From positions 62,001-126,000 of the forward strand of contig CAVZCV010000019.1 in assembly GCA_963773875.1 (NCBI GenBank): 64,000 nt of DNA, in the 5' to 3' direction. Source of the stretch: CAVTYH01 sp963773875. Lineage in GTDB: Bacteria; Planctomycetota; Planctomycetia; Pirellulales; JADZDJ01. The translations under genes were made by a program, and so were the position numbers. The notes beneath the pieces were generated by a model. That model had not been told where the DNA came from and did no database searches. It was given only the letters and a program-made list of their open reading frames with translations. Positions 12,036 to 22,340 of this stretch are shown piece by piece. Numbering within the stretch: the first letter of the stretch is position 1; each line of letters begins with the position of its first letter.

Positions 12036-13638
12036 GAGTTTTCTCCTTCGCCGCGCCAGTGGCGCCGAAGAATTCCGCCGACGCCGCGGGGTTCAGCCGC
12101 GTTTCCGCATCTACCAGGAATGCGCCGGCCGCCGCAACATGCTGGCCTTCCGTCAATCCGCTGACAACCGCATAGTACCCGCCGCTGCGTGGGCCGAGTT
12201 TTACTTCCACGCCTTCAAACACGCCTGGCTCTCGCTCGATGTAAACCAGTTGTTGAGTACCAGTATCGATGACCGCTTGCTGCGGCACCGCGAGAACGGC
12301 ATTGGTCGGCGCCGCATTCAACTTCGCCACGTATTTGGCCGGCTCCTTTTGGAATGATTCGCGGCAACCTTCACAGCAGAGAAAAACGACTTTTGAATCG
12401 ACCTCAACCCTAATAGGCTTGCCCATACTGCCCAGCGGTCGTCCAGTGACGGGGCAATTTTTCTGAAATGCAATCAACGATTCGTCGTCGCTTCCCGCCG
12501 GGCCTTCGCGACTTGTTTGGGCCGCCCCGCGGAATGGCTCCAGGTCCGCTATTGGCGTTTTAATGCTCACCGTGGCAAACATTCCAGGCCGCAATTTATG
12601 CCCAGGATTTTCGACGGTCATTCGCACCTTGTTGGTGCGCGTTGCGGTTTCCAGATGCGGATGCACCAGCGATACCTGGCCGTGGAACACCTCTCCCGGG
12701 AGTGCATCGACGGTAGCTTCGATATCTTGTCCGGTGCGCAACAGTGCGAGATCTTTCTCGAATACCTCGGCTTCAATCCACACGGTCGACAAGTCGGCGA
12801 TTTCAAACAACATCATTCCCGGCTCGACGGCGGCGCCGGCCAGCACGTTTTTGTCGATCACGTGACCGGAGCGAGGCGAGCGGATCATGATCCGCGGCCG
12901 TGCCAAATTCGATTTCAAGAGCTCGTCGATTTCCTGATCGCCAATTCCGAACAGCCGCAACCGCTCCCGACCGCTGTCGAGAAGTTTTCCATCATTGAAC
13001 TTCCGGCCCAAGAGGAATTCCTGAACCGTGCTATAAATTTCGGGACTATAAATTTCCGCCAGCGGCTCGCCTTCATTCACGGTAATAAAGGTCTTATCGA
13101 TGTACAGTTTCTCGACGAAGCCCTTTACCCGCGAGACGATTTTGGAGAGCTTGCTTTCATCGAAATCGACGAATCCGACCGTCCGAAGTTCCTTGACCAG
13201 AGGCCGATATTCCACCGCTTCCGTTTTAATACCTGCCATTTGCACGCGCTCTGGCGAAAGTTGCACCCGCGCCAACACCCCGCCGGGCAGCGTCGGCCGT
13301 TCGCCTTTTACGCGCTTGGAAAGCGGCATGCCGCAAATCGGGCAATTCGGAACTTTGCCGCCAGGATCGAGTCCAGCACGCACCACATTGGGGTGCATCG
13401 GGCAGTAATATTCGACGCCACTTTCTACAACGGTGGCCTGATGCGGTCGCGTCCAGCGATCCCAGTAATTTTGAATCGTGTCCCAATAGGCAATCACCAG
13501 GCCTATGCCAATGAGGATGACAATAAACCTCAGCCGCACTTCCACGGCTTGCACAATGAATTTCGTTCGCTCCCACCCAGTTCTTTTGTGCTGGGGTTGC
13601 GAAATGGGGACTTCGGAGGGTCGGTTTTCAATGGACAT
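12028..13638 (-). CDS. cusB: CusB-type periplasmic adaptor with metal-binding and YHS domains
   Basis: Membrane-fusion subunit that links the RND pump to an outer-membrane channel. After one N-terminal transmembrane helix there is a heavy-metal-binding domain (YYCPMHP then CPICGMPL), then the HlyD-like barrel-sandwich and beta-barrel regions, then a YHS-like domain (CPVTGRPL ... VFLCCEGCRESF) inserted before the C-terminal region. I chose ATG 13638 because GAGG lies 8 nt upstream and the residues in front of it are not family-like. Its stop overlaps the cusA start by 8 nt. No outer-membrane CusC/TolC-type gene is present in the window. The two metal-binding modules suggest copper, silver or a similar soft metal, but this is inference. 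Confidence 0.9.
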   Translation of the reverse strand: MSIENRPSEVPISQPQHKRTGWERTKFIVQAVEVRLRFIVILIGIGLVIAYWDTIQNYWDRWTRPHQATVVESGVEYYCPMHPNVVRAGLDPGGKVPNCPICGMPLSKRVKGERPTLPGGVLARVQLSPERVQMAGIKTEAVEYRPLVKELRTVGFVDFDESKLSKIVSRVKGFVEKLYIDKTFITVNEGEPLAEIYSPEIYSTVQEFLLGRKFNDGKLLDSGRERLRLFGIGDQEIDELLKSNLARPRIMIRSPRSGHVIDKNVLAGAAVEPGMMLFEIADLSTVWIEAEVFEKDLALLRTGQDIEATVDALPGEVFHGQVSLVHPHLETATRTNKVRMTVENPGHKLRPGMFATVSIKTPIADLEPFRGAAQTSREGPAGSDDESLIAFQKNCPVTGRPLGSMGKPIRVEVDSKVVFLCCEGCRESFQKEPAKYVAKLNAAPTNAVLAVPQQAVIDTGTQQLVYIEREPGVFEGVEVKLGPRSGGYYAVVSGLTEGQHVAAAGAFLVDAETRLNPAASAEFFGATGAAKEKTHD

Positions 13639-13766
13639 AAAGTGACCTCGAATGCAATCGGGACGGAACGACACCCAAGCGACAATCGCGGCGGGAAACC
13701 GCTGCTTACACCAATTCAGCGCATTGCTGAACGAAGTTCGGCGCGAAAGAGTGCGCATAAATCGGA

Positions 13767-14147
13767 TCAGGTTTGAATCCGAACGTGCTGAGCTTGCAAT
13801 GTCGGAACCGAAAGCTCGGTTCCAAAAGAATTGGCGCAGCATGCATTGCGATTCGCACCAGCGCCAACATTATCAATTGCCGCAGATGTGGTATTCACCG
13901 ATGCAATTTGCCGACCATCCGCAAATCGCAACTTCGCGGGCAGGCTACGATCTTTAGACAGCGGCGGGCGATAGCCACACGTGGCGCATTGACATCCAGC
14001 AGGATTCCCCGCACAACAGCATCGGTGCGCCTGTCCTGATTGGGCAAGCGATCCGCTGACAACTGCACTTGTACAATCTATTGCATTGCCGGCGAGCAAT
14101 ATGCCCGGCAGCATGCAACCGAGTACAAAATGGCGCGGAACAAACAT
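13767..14147 (-). CDS. Small secreted Cys-rich protein at the head of the cus operon
   Basis: I do not recognise a family. The 126-aa product starts with a signal-peptide-like segment (MFVPRHFVLGCMLPGILLAG) and contains the cluster CCCAGNPAGCQCATCGY, i.e. seven cysteines within 17 residues, plus a later CC pair. GCGAGG lies 5 nt upstream of the ATG. It is transcribed in the same direction as cusB and cusA with about 130 nt to the next start. A Cys-rich exported protein in front of a metal efflux pump could bind metal in the periplasm; that role is inferred from composition and context only. Confidence 0.55.
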   Translation of the reverse strand: MFVPRHFVLGCMLPGILLAGNAIDCTSAVVSGSLAQSGQAHRCCCAGNPAGCQCATCGYRPPLSKDRSLPAKLRFADGRQIASVNTTSAAIDNVGAGANRNACCANSFGTELSVPTLQAQHVRIQT

Positions 14148-14163
14148 TGTGGCCTCGCTATCA

Positions 14164-14169
14164 ATTATA
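14164..14169 (-). promoter_or_regulatory. Possible -10 box of the cus operon
   Basis: TATAAT on the minus strand, 16 nt before the ATG of the Cys-rich gene. The hexamer 17 nt upstream (GTGAAT) matches the -35 consensus at only three positions, so activation by a metal regulator would probably be needed. The leader would be only about 10 nt. Confidence 0.3.
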
Positions 14170-14345
14170 CGCTTTTATTAGCGCATATTCACTACCTGCC
14201 GTATTGTGGTTTTTTGCCGAGAATTCCAGCAAAAATCAGTGCCTGGGTGAAGCGGCATCCGCGGCGATACATGCAGTGAGCCGAATTGAATGTTAGCCGC
14301 ACCTGGCCGGACTTCAAAAATTGACCTCCTTCCAAAATTCAAACG

Positions 14346-14759
14346 ATGAAACAAGCGGCAGGCGTTTTGATGTATCGACGATGTGGCGCTTCGATCGAAG
14401 TGCTGCTCGTGCACCCTTCCGGCAACTACAATCGCGGCAAGCCATGGAGCATTCCCAAAGGCTTGCCGGACGACGGCGAATCGTTGGAAGATGCCGCGGT
14501 GCGCGAAACGCGGGAGGAGGCCGGCGTCGAAACGACCGGACCCCTGACGTTGCTGGGTCACGTCGATTACACCCGCAGCCGCAAGCGTGTCTTCGGCTTC
14601 GCCGCGCAAGCTCCGTCCGATGCCGCACCTCAGCCCGCCAGCTGGGAAGTCGACCGTGCCGAATTCTTCCCGCTCGAAGAAGCCCGCCAAATCATTCATC
14701 CCGATCAACGCCCACTCCTTGATCTGTTAGAGGAACAATTAATTCACAGAGGTTACTAA
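14346..14759 (+). CDS. Nudix hydrolase
   Basis: A 137-aa pyrophosphohydrolase of the Nudix family. The complete Nudix box GX5EX7REUXEEXGU is visible as GLPDDGESLEDAAVRETREEAGV-like residues 38-60, with the metal-binding REEAG core, preceded by the AGVLMYRR strand and SIPKG loop. The single domain and the N-terminal KQAAGVL strand resemble the diadenosine-polyphosphate/NTP-type members, but substrate cannot be assigned. Its stop overlaps the 3' end of the convergent lhr gene by four bases, so any terminator must be shared or absent. Confidence 0.9.
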   Translation: MKQAAGVLMYRRCGASIEVLLVHPSGNYNRGKPWSIPKGLPDDGESLEDAAVRETREEAGVETTGPLTLLGHVDYTRSRKRVFGFAAQAPSDAAPQPASWEVDRAEFFPLEEARQIIHPDQRPLLDLLEEQLIHRGY

Positions 14760-17700
14760 CGCATCGAAGTTGTTGACGACATTTTTTCCCCGCGGCGCCC
14801 GAATCTATTTTCAAGCTCCCTGCGATCGAAGCCGGCCGATGTCGCGCGCGTTGTCGGAAGACCGTTCGTGTGAAACTGTAGCTTTAAGCGGCGGGCGATT
14901 TCCTCTCGGGTCGTCGCAGCGATTTCGCCGAGCCATTGAATCTCGCCCGATTGGCAGGTGGCCACGAGGCGTCCATCGCGAATCGCAACGGTATTCGTAT
15001 GCGTGACGGGAATGCGGAATTCCTCGGTGATGAGGCCACAAAGATTCACGGGATCGGCCGCCGCGAGAATCAATATTTCACCGTCGGGTGTCTTATCGCG
15101 CACACTTCTCAATTGCTCAACCGCTTCCGGCGTGGCGTATTGCTCTCCGGCAACTCCACTGATGAAACGGCCGCCGCGAAGTTCGCCGCGGGCTTCCAGG
15201 CGGCGATAGGTTTGCACCAATCGCCACCACGGCGGTGCAGCCGGTTCGCGCGCCAGCAGATCGCGGAACACGACACCCCAACGCCTTAGTAATTGCCATG
15301 CCCAGAGGACCGCTGCCTGCTGCTCGTCGACAACCTGCACGAAGCCTGGAAATAGCGACCAGCGACCCGATGCGGCAACCGTATGATCTCGACGAATGCG
15401 GCGCGCGCGCCTTCGCTTCTCCGCCCGGCGTCGATCCGTGGAGGTGCCGGAAATCAATCTTACGGCCGTAAATGCGTCGGCAGTGGCCAGTCCGAGCGCC
15501 GCCAATTCGTGCAGCGCATCATCGAGTTGCGAGGGCAAGAGTCCAGTGACGGCGAGCAGTTCGTGTTGAAACAATGCCCCGCGCTGCCTGAGAGCTTCCA
15601 GAACCGTGAGCGCGTCGCCACGACAATGCGATTCCGCGGAGGGACGATCGGCTGGCAACAACCAACCCAAATTCTCGCGCATCACGAGCGAAATCGGCGC
15701 CGCCCGAGTAATGCTTACGCCGCTGGGCGCCTCATCGGCATCTTTTCGGGGCGGGCATAATCGGCCCCAGGCCAACTCGCCCGACATTGAAAGTTCATCG
15801 AGCCAGCGTGGGTCGTATTCATCGCAGCGCGCCGGCAGCGCGCGGCGCTCCCACAAACTGGCCGCCAATTCAAAACCTTGCAGCTGTGTGAGTGCCTTGC
15901 GAACGCCCGCCCGCCCGTGCCACTGAATGCCCGGCGTCAGATGATGCCAGTCGGCCAGAAAGCGGATGTAATCGTGCGGCTCAACGGGCTGAATTTGCCG
16001 TCGCAGGCCATCCAGCGTTCGTCGATGGATGCGTGCCAGCAACCGCCGCTCGCACCACTCGACGGTCGCGTGGGCGGCCGATGTCGATTTGGGAATCAAC
16101 GATTCCTTGCCGCACGAGCTACTCTCCTCACCGTTTGCGGAGCCGTTTCCGTTGGTCAATGCAGGTTGTGATCGAGCAGTTGCTGGACCGCCAACGGCGT
16201 CTTGTGCCGGCGACGTGAACCGTCCACGCATGACGGTGCCTTCCGCTTCAACCGCTTCCAGCGCCGCGAACACGCGCGAGGGTTCCAGCGAAAGTTGCTC
16301 CCCAAGTTTTTCCGCCGTTACGGGCCCGCTGTGTTGAATTCGCCCGCGCATCAAAGTGACGACCGCTTCGGCGGAATCCCATTCTTGACGCACGGTGTCT
16401 GGCAGTTTTTCGATCGGCGGCTCGGCACTGGCCTGTGGATACAACGATTTCACGAGCGGCCAGCGCTCGGTGACCGTCCAAAAGTGTGGGGCGGGAATTC
16501 GCGCATGAAGATGAACCACTGCTTGCGGCTTAGCTTGCGCTGCGTCTGGCGATTCGGACGCTATCTCGCGAGCGGCTGCAATGCCGTCTGCCTTGTTCTC
16601 GGTTAACAGCACGCGCCGTGCTCGTCCCGTTGAAACCAGTTGCTCAAAATTCGCGGTCCACTCGGCGGCTTCGTCGCAGCGCAGCAAACACATGCTGTGC
16701 AACGTGTCGTGCAATTCCTCGGCATCGCGAACGGTGGGCCATGCCTCGGCAGTCACGCCGGCGATGGCTTCCGGATCCAGGCGGCCCAAATCGCTGGCCG
16801 ATTCAAACGACAAGCCTCGCCGCAATTGCACCGCTCGCGCCCGGCGTTCTTCGAGCGGTGCGTCGTCCAGGAATGCATACGGATTAGCATTCAATATTTC
16901 GTGACTGAACGGCGATGGTTCGCGCGTTTCGCGCGCAATCAATTCCACTTTGCCGGTGCGGATGTCGCCCAGGAGTTCGATCCAGCGATCGATGTCCATC
17001 GCCTCGTGGAGGCAATCCTCAATCGTTTGATGGATGAGCGGATGATCCGGAATTTGCGTGTCGCCGTGATGATTTTCCAAGCAGCCGGCCTGAGCCGGAA
17101 ACACCGCGGCCAGCAAATCGTCCGAGCGAAAGCGCTGCAAGTTGGGCGGCACACGCTGGCCATTTTTGTTTCGCAGCACCGCCAAAGATCGTGTCGCACA
17201 CCAGCGCCACCGGGTTTGAAACACCGGCGCGGCCAGAGCGCTTGCTCCAGCAAATAGCGTCCATTGTCGGGCGTGAGCATGCCGAACAGCGACTCGATCG
17301 GGAAGCTGTGCTGCGGCCCAAGCGAAAGAACGATGCCGTCTTCGTCGGCACTGGCTTGCAGTTCAAAATCGAACGAACGGCAAAATCGTTTGCGAAACGC
17401 CAGTCCCCAGGCTCGATTGATTCGCGCACCCCACGGCGCATGCACCACAAGTTGCATTCCGCCCGATTCATCGAAGAAGCGTTCAAAACAGATGCGGTTC
17501 AACGTCGGCGCAAAACCAATGGCCGCCACCTGGGCCGCCGTGTAGCGGGCTGCTTGACTAGCCACAAGCTCTTCGATGCCGACGTCTTGTTGCAGCCAAT
17601 TAATGACGCTCGAGAGCTCCGGTTCCGGCGAGCCGTTTTGTTCGGCGATCGCGGGCCGAACTCGCTCTTCAATGTCTTCCCGCAGTCGCGAAATTTCCTG

Positions 17701-19471
17701 CGAGAGTTCAATCGTCCGCCCCGGCGCTTCGCCAAGCCAAAAGGGCACGCTGGCTGCCGCTCCCTGGGCGTCGACCACCGTCACTTCGGATCCGCGCACG
17801 TCAGCGCACTCGCCAGGAAGTGTTCCCCAGCAGAAAGACATCGCCCGAGTTGCTTTCCAGCGCAAAATCTTCATTCACAGTGCCGACGAAGGTGCGATCG
17901 TTTTCCGTTACGACGCGGATATCGCCCAGTTCAGGAATCGCGCCGCCGCAAGTGATGGCGACCATTCGGGCGCCGCGCCGCGCTTTGACGGTGCCTGCAA
18001 TCACATCGCGATGCAGCCACGCGCCGGTGCGGTTGGCCGAAGTGATGCCTTCGCTGAGCATCGAAATGATACGATTGAATTTATCGCGCGAAAGATTGCG
18101 ATATGGCCATGCCCGGCGGACCAGCGCAAAAATATCGCCTTCGCTCCATTCGTCGCCGGCGCACATCGCGACGATTTGCTGCGCGAGCAAATCGAGCGGG
18201 GCGACCGGAATTTCGATCTTATCGAGCCGGCCAGCTTTAACGGCACGAACCAGCGCAATGCATTCCAACAGTTCATCGCGGGTCAGCGGGAACAATCGAC
18301 CCTTGGGCACCACGCCGAGTGAGTGGCCGGATCGCCCGACGCGCTGCAAAAATGTGGCGATCGCGCGAGGCGAGCCAATCTGGCAAACCAGGTCGATGTA
18401 GCCAACATCGATGCCCATCTCCAGCGAAGCGGTGGCCACGATGGCTTTCAACTGACCACTCTTCAGCCGCTCTTCCGCATCCAAGCGAATTTGCCTCGCA
18501 AGACTTCCATGATGCGCCGCGACGGCTTCTTCACCCAGCGCTTGCCGCAGTTGATGGGCCACGCGTTCCGCAAGCTTTCGTGTGTTCACAAACACCAGCG
18601 TGCTGCGATGTCGCTGGATTTGCTCAGACAGTTGTTCGTAGATTTCGCCCCATTGCTCCAGCGAACAGACCGCTTCCAATTCGCTTGGGGGAACAATCAA
18701 GTTGAGATCGAGCTCGCGCTGATGACCCGCGTCGATGATGCTGCAGTTCGCTGAACTGGGAGTGTGAGCGACTGGTGCTGAAATTTCCGATTCGCCACTC
18801 TCTGTTGCGGAAACGTCGCTCGCGCCGACCAAAAAATTCGCGATCTCTTCAATCGGCGCTTGCGTGGCCGAAAGACCGATTCGTAGCGGGGGCTTTTCGC
18901 AGAACTGGGCCAGCCGCTCGAGCGTGATCGATAAATGCGAGCCGCGCTTATCGCGCGCGAGCGCATGGATTTCGTCCACAATGACGGTTTCGACGCTCTT
19001 CAAAATCTCACGGCTTTTCGCGCTCGTCAGTAGCAGATAGAGCGATTCGGGGGTCGTCACCAGCAAATGCGGTGGATGGCGCAGCATCCGCGCGCGATCG
19101 CGGTTGGGCGTGTCGCCGGTGCGCACCAAGGCGCGAATCGGGATGGGTTGATGCCCGGCCGCAATCGCGGCTTCGTGCAATTCCGCAAGCGGCACTTCCA
19201 AGTTCCGATGAATATCGTTCGAAAGCGCCTTCAGCGGCGAAACGTAGACCACCCGCGTTGTTTCGGTCAGAGTCCCGGCGAGCGAATCTCTCACGAGCCG
19301 GTCCAAGCAGGCCAAAAAAGCGGCCAGCGTCTTGCCGCTGCCGGTCGGCGCAGCAATAAGCGTATTCCGGCCTGCCAGAATTTCCGGCCAGCCGCGCCGC
19401 TGCGGCTCGGTCGGATCGCCGAAGCGTCCGCGAAACCAGGTTTGAATTAACGGGTGGAAGGTGGATAGCAT
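14756..19471 (-). CDS. lhr: Large ATP-dependent helicase Lhr (two frameshifts)
   Basis: Superfamily 2 helicase of the Lhr family, total about 1570 aa, matching the bacterial long form. The first segment has Walker A AAPTGSGKT, the VDEIHALARDKRGSHL box and the HHGSLAR, GRSGHS motifs; the core then runs into the Lhr WH/beta-barrel region (VPFWLGEAPGRT). Two frameshifts break it: near nt 17803, where removing one base gives SWRVRDVRGSEVTVVDAQG, and near nt 17230, where adding one base gives LWAAPVFQTRWRW. The C-terminal ~800 aa form the helicase-associated extension of long Lhr. I chose ATG 19471 (MLSTFHPLIQTWF); the frame upstream of it runs into a repeat element. Likely role is DNA repair or nucleic-acid remodelling, as in other Lhr proteins. 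Confidence 0.9.
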
Positions 19472-19554
19472 CGCCAAAATTTCTGCAGTTGGACTGGGTA
19501 TTTTATCGCTCTTCGCCTTCAAAGGCCAAACGCCCAAGATCGCATTTCGAAAAA

Positions 19555-19652
19555 CGTGTTTCGCAGTGAAATAACCCGAGCATACTTTCGACACTGTATA
19601 GTCGTTTTTGCGAATTTCGCGCCGAGTAATTTCACAGTTATTTCACTCTCTG
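19555..19652. repeat. GTGAAATAAC inverted-repeat element, copy 1
   Basis: About 93-98 bp bounded by GTTTCGCAGTGAAATAACC on the left and TTCACAGTTATTTCACT on the right. The core AGTGAAATAAC and its complement form an 11-bp perfect inverted repeat. A second copy with the same ends, in the same orientation, lies at 51418-51505; the interior sequences differ. This copy starts 84 bp upstream of the lhr start. Confidence 0.75.
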
Positions 19653-19730
19653 CCTTCGGAGCTCCAAATCGCCCACAAATTCTCGATTGATTTGAGTGGG
19701 TTGTTTCGCACATTTGTGTTTGGTGAGTGG

Positions 19731-19765
19731 GTGTCTGAGTGTCTGAGTGTCTCGGTGTCTGTGGG
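19731..19765. repeat. Short tandem repeat, unit about GTGTCTGAGT
   Basis: Three to four degenerate copies of a 10-bp unit (GTGTCTGAGT, GTCTGAGTGT, CTCGGTGTCT) followed by further GTCTCGGTGG-type variants. It lies in the gene-free strip upstream of lhr and has no coding support. Confidence 0.5.
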
Positions 19766-19801
19766 CCTGTATGGCTGGGTGTCTCGGTGGCTGGTTCGGT
19801 T

Positions 19802-20300
19802 CCCTCTCCCTCGACGGGAGAGGGTTAGGGTGAGGGTGTCAGCTTGGGCCTTGGCGTGTGCCCCAACGAGGCAGCGCTTCTGTGCCCCAACGGGGCAACC
19901 TCTGCCAGCCCAGGGCCAGCGCAGCGTCGCCCTGGGCAAACGAACCAATTGAAATCCCGAAGCCCCAGCGGGGCGAAATCGTTGCCTGCTCATGCAAACC
20001 ACCCATTTATTCTGCCCCGTTGGGGCGTGACTGTGATTGTGGAATTCCTTTATCCCTGACCTAGGTTGCCCCGTTGGGCGCTCCCGGCTTAGCGAACCTG
20101 GGGCTATTTAGCTCCAATCCGTATAATAGTGAACATGTGATGCGAAGTCAATAGGTTTTTTGAGCCACTCGGAAAAATACTTTCCGCGACAATCCCAGGG
20201 CCGGAGGCCCGCCAGGGAATAGCCTGGTCCGTGAAGGCCGGGCCGCACATCGCGAAAAGACGTCCGCGGGTCTTGAGGACCGGTACAAATGTGCGCTTCT
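19802..20300. repeat. Cluster of REP-like palindromes
   Basis: A gene-free strip packed with hairpin repeats. It contains CCCTCTCCC-tcgac-GGGAGAGGG (19802-19824) followed by TTAGGGTGAGGG, then GCCCCAACGGGGC at about 19883, GCCCCAGCGGGGC at about 19961, GCCCCGTTGGGGC at about 20014 and a degenerate GCCCCGTTGGGC at about 20070. It also holds a CCCAGGGC...GCCCTGGG pair near 19910-19938 and CAGGGCCGGAGGCCCGCCAGGG near 20193. Similar short palindromes are widespread between genes in planctomycetes; a transposase for them is not visible here. Confidence 0.6.
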
Positions 20301-20302
20301 GC

Positions 20303-20560
20303 TCAGCCTAACTGTTGCTCGGCCTGATCATGTGCCGGTCCGCCGGATCTGGAGCCGTTTTCACGCCCACTGGCGCCCGACCTGACGGTCAGGCCTATTT
20401 CCTGCCGACCCTCCGGGTCTCCAGATCCGCGTGCTTGCCTGTCTTTCGTCGTGCCCGTTGTGCCGTCGTGGTAGGAAAATGCCGGTAGGGTGAAGCTATG
20501 AAAACGGAGGTCGCGCGGCGTATGGGTTGTCCTTGAAAGCGTGGTAAACCGGTGATGTTG
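20303..20560. other. Gene-free remainder of the accessory strip
   Basis: A frame is open on the minus strand here but its composition is not protein-like and only its upstream end matches the decayed ankyrin copy. I see no other supported feature. Confidence 0.4.
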
Positions 20561-20599
20561 TTGCGTCACTTGGTTTCCACAAAAGGAGCAACCCATGCA

Positions 20600-20848
20600 G
20601 TACATCGGCTTCTCGGCCTGAGTGCCGCGTGCCAGATGCGTGACTGAATCACCAGCCCGGATGGCTCCGTGCGTTCCAAACTCGCTCGTGACCACATCGC
20701 AACGACCTGTGCATCGTCAAAATAGTCCTCGGCCTTACGAACCGAATTTCTGATGAAACGTCGAGCCTGGACCTTGGACCGTCGACCCACAGCCACCAAA
20801 CGTCAGCTAAACCAAAGCAGCAATCAAGAAAAGCCACGAGTAACGCAT
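20600..20848 (-). pseudogene. Decayed tandem copy of the ankyrin lipoprotein gene
   Basis: The fragment begins 9 bp after the stop of the intact neighbour. ATG 20848 opens a lipoprotein-like signal (MRYSWLFLIAALV) broken by a TAG stop before the lipobox-like FGGC. It continues TFHQKFGS, then in another frame RKAEDYFDDAQVV, matching TFHQKFGWKAEDYFDDSQV of the neighbour. The next matching piece is THGAIRAGDSVTHLA, equivalent to THGGFHAGDSVTHMA, so about 60 codons of ankyrin repeats are deleted. A stop, a frameshift and a deletion together show this is a true pseudogene. Confidence 0.75.
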
Positions 20849-20857
20849 CGCGGAATG

Positions 20858-21827
20858 TTACTTCTTTTGCTCACCTTTGGCAGCAGCCTTCTCGTGTGCT
20901 TCCCGGGCTTCACGTTCGGCGATTTCGGCATCCATTTTGCGACGGTACTCCTCGGGGGTAGTCGTGTTGTACGATTGCCATCGCTTAATGTCTGCTTTGG
21001 CTTTCTGAATTGACTCTCCGTGATCTTCGAGCCATTTGACCAATTTCTGATAATCGGCCGATTGCTGTGGCGTCCATGTTGGCCTGCGATCGTCATCCTG
21101 CATTGCCACAAGATGCACTAACTTTCTGTTGCTCTTTGGCATATAGATCTTGTAATTTGCACCTGCTTCCAACAACAGTAGCGCGATGTCGAATTGTCCA
21201 TTCCAGCTTGCCGCGTCCATTACGGGAGTTAGCCATTCTCCATTCATATGGTTCAGATCGGCTCCTTTGTCGATCAGCAATCTCACTTTCGGGTTCTTAT
21301 CGGGCGCAAGCCCCGTAATTACGGAAAACAACGGCGTGTCGCCTGTGATGGCTCCGTTCTTTGTAAGATTTGGATCACCACCATGAGCGAACACGGCCTC
21401 AAAGTACCCGGGGAACTCCGTCCTGCACGCCATGTGGGTGACTGAGTCGCCCGCGTGAAAACCGCCATGCGTGTTCAGGTCACTCTTGATAACGATGTTT
21501 GGGTCCGCCCCGTGTTCCAGTAGTTTTGTAAAGCGTTCCGGCTTATTGTCGGGGAACGCCCATAAGAGCGGTGTCATGTTGTCCTTCCCTTTGGCGTTGA
21601 CGTTTGCTCCCGCGGCAATCAGGCGATCGATTTCCTTCAGGTCATTGGCCTCAGTGGCATGGCAAAGCGCGTATGACCTGGGAATCGTCGAAATAGTCTT
21701 CGGCTTTCCAGCCGAATTTCTGATGAAACGTTTCAGTTTTCTTCTCCGACATCTCTGCGCAGCCAGCAAATAATGGTGCAATTACGACCAGCACGGGCCA
21801 AAAAAGAATCACAAAACGTATCGACAT
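20858..21827 (-). CDS. Ankyrin-repeat lipoprotein (one frameshift)
   Basis: Predicted lipoprotein of about 322 aa. ATG 21827 starts a signal peptide ending in the lipobox LFAGC, followed by KAEDYFDDSQV. A frameshift near nt 21672, repaired by removing one base (SQVIALCHATEANDLKEID), leads into the repeats. At least four ankyrin units follow (LIAAGANVNAKGKDNMTPLL, LEHGADPNI, DTPLFSVI...LIDKGADLN, LLLEAGANYKI), then a charged Ala/Glu/Lys-rich tail that is probably helical. Ankyrin lipoproteins bind other proteins, and in several bacteria they protect against secreted effectors; nothing nearby proves such a role here. A decayed copy lies directly downstream. Confidence 0.75.
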
Positions 21828-22340
21828 TCTCCACCCTTAAGTCTTTTAGATCCGTAATTGGAAAATCATAACTCAAAAGCATCGCACGGATCGGTCAAAG
21901 AATCGAGATGCACGGCCCATATGCCATTTGTGCTGCAAGCGCCAACGTCATGGTGGAGCTCGACGGCCACGCAGTTCAGCCGCAGCGCGCAAGCAGCTGG
22001 CTTATTCACGAGGTGCTCCAGAATTTGATTGAATCATGCCACAGCGAAGGGCTTTGCCTGCGAGACAGCGTCAGATAATCGAAGAGTCGGCGCGCAGACC
22101 GAGCGCGCCAAGCGAGCGGTTTTTGGAAATTGGATAAGCTACTCCTGAGAAGTTAGGCAATGATCTACCAAAACGGCGCGGACGCAACAAATGTCGCCGT
22201 TTGCACTGCTCGTTGGGATCCCCTCTGACTCCAGAGGAAGACAAACAACGTCAGGAACCAAATCCACCCTTGAGTCAGAATCGGTTCCTGACTTTCTGAC
22301 ACTCTTTCTTACTCATTCGGACGGAATGGGTTTCGGCTGA
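21828..22340. other. Gene-free region with one hairpin
   Basis: No convincing gene. A 56-codon frame at 21908-22078 lacks a ribosome binding site. GTCAGGAACC (22250-22259) and GGTTCCTGAC (22283-22292) form a 10-bp stem that could end transcription of the small membrane protein gene to its right. Confidence 0.4.

Noticed and set aside
12517..13776. 419-codon plus-strand open frame
   Set aside because: Antisense shadow of cusB with no protein features.
20303..20560. Minus-strand frame containing CMGCSFCG-type cysteines
   Set aside because: Arises at the edge of the decayed ankyrin copy; the cysteine pattern is most likely chance.
21908..22078. 56-codon plus-strand frame (MHGPYAICAASANVM...)
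   Set aside because: Only a weak GAG before the ATG, no family features and no terminator; likely chance in a gene-free strip.
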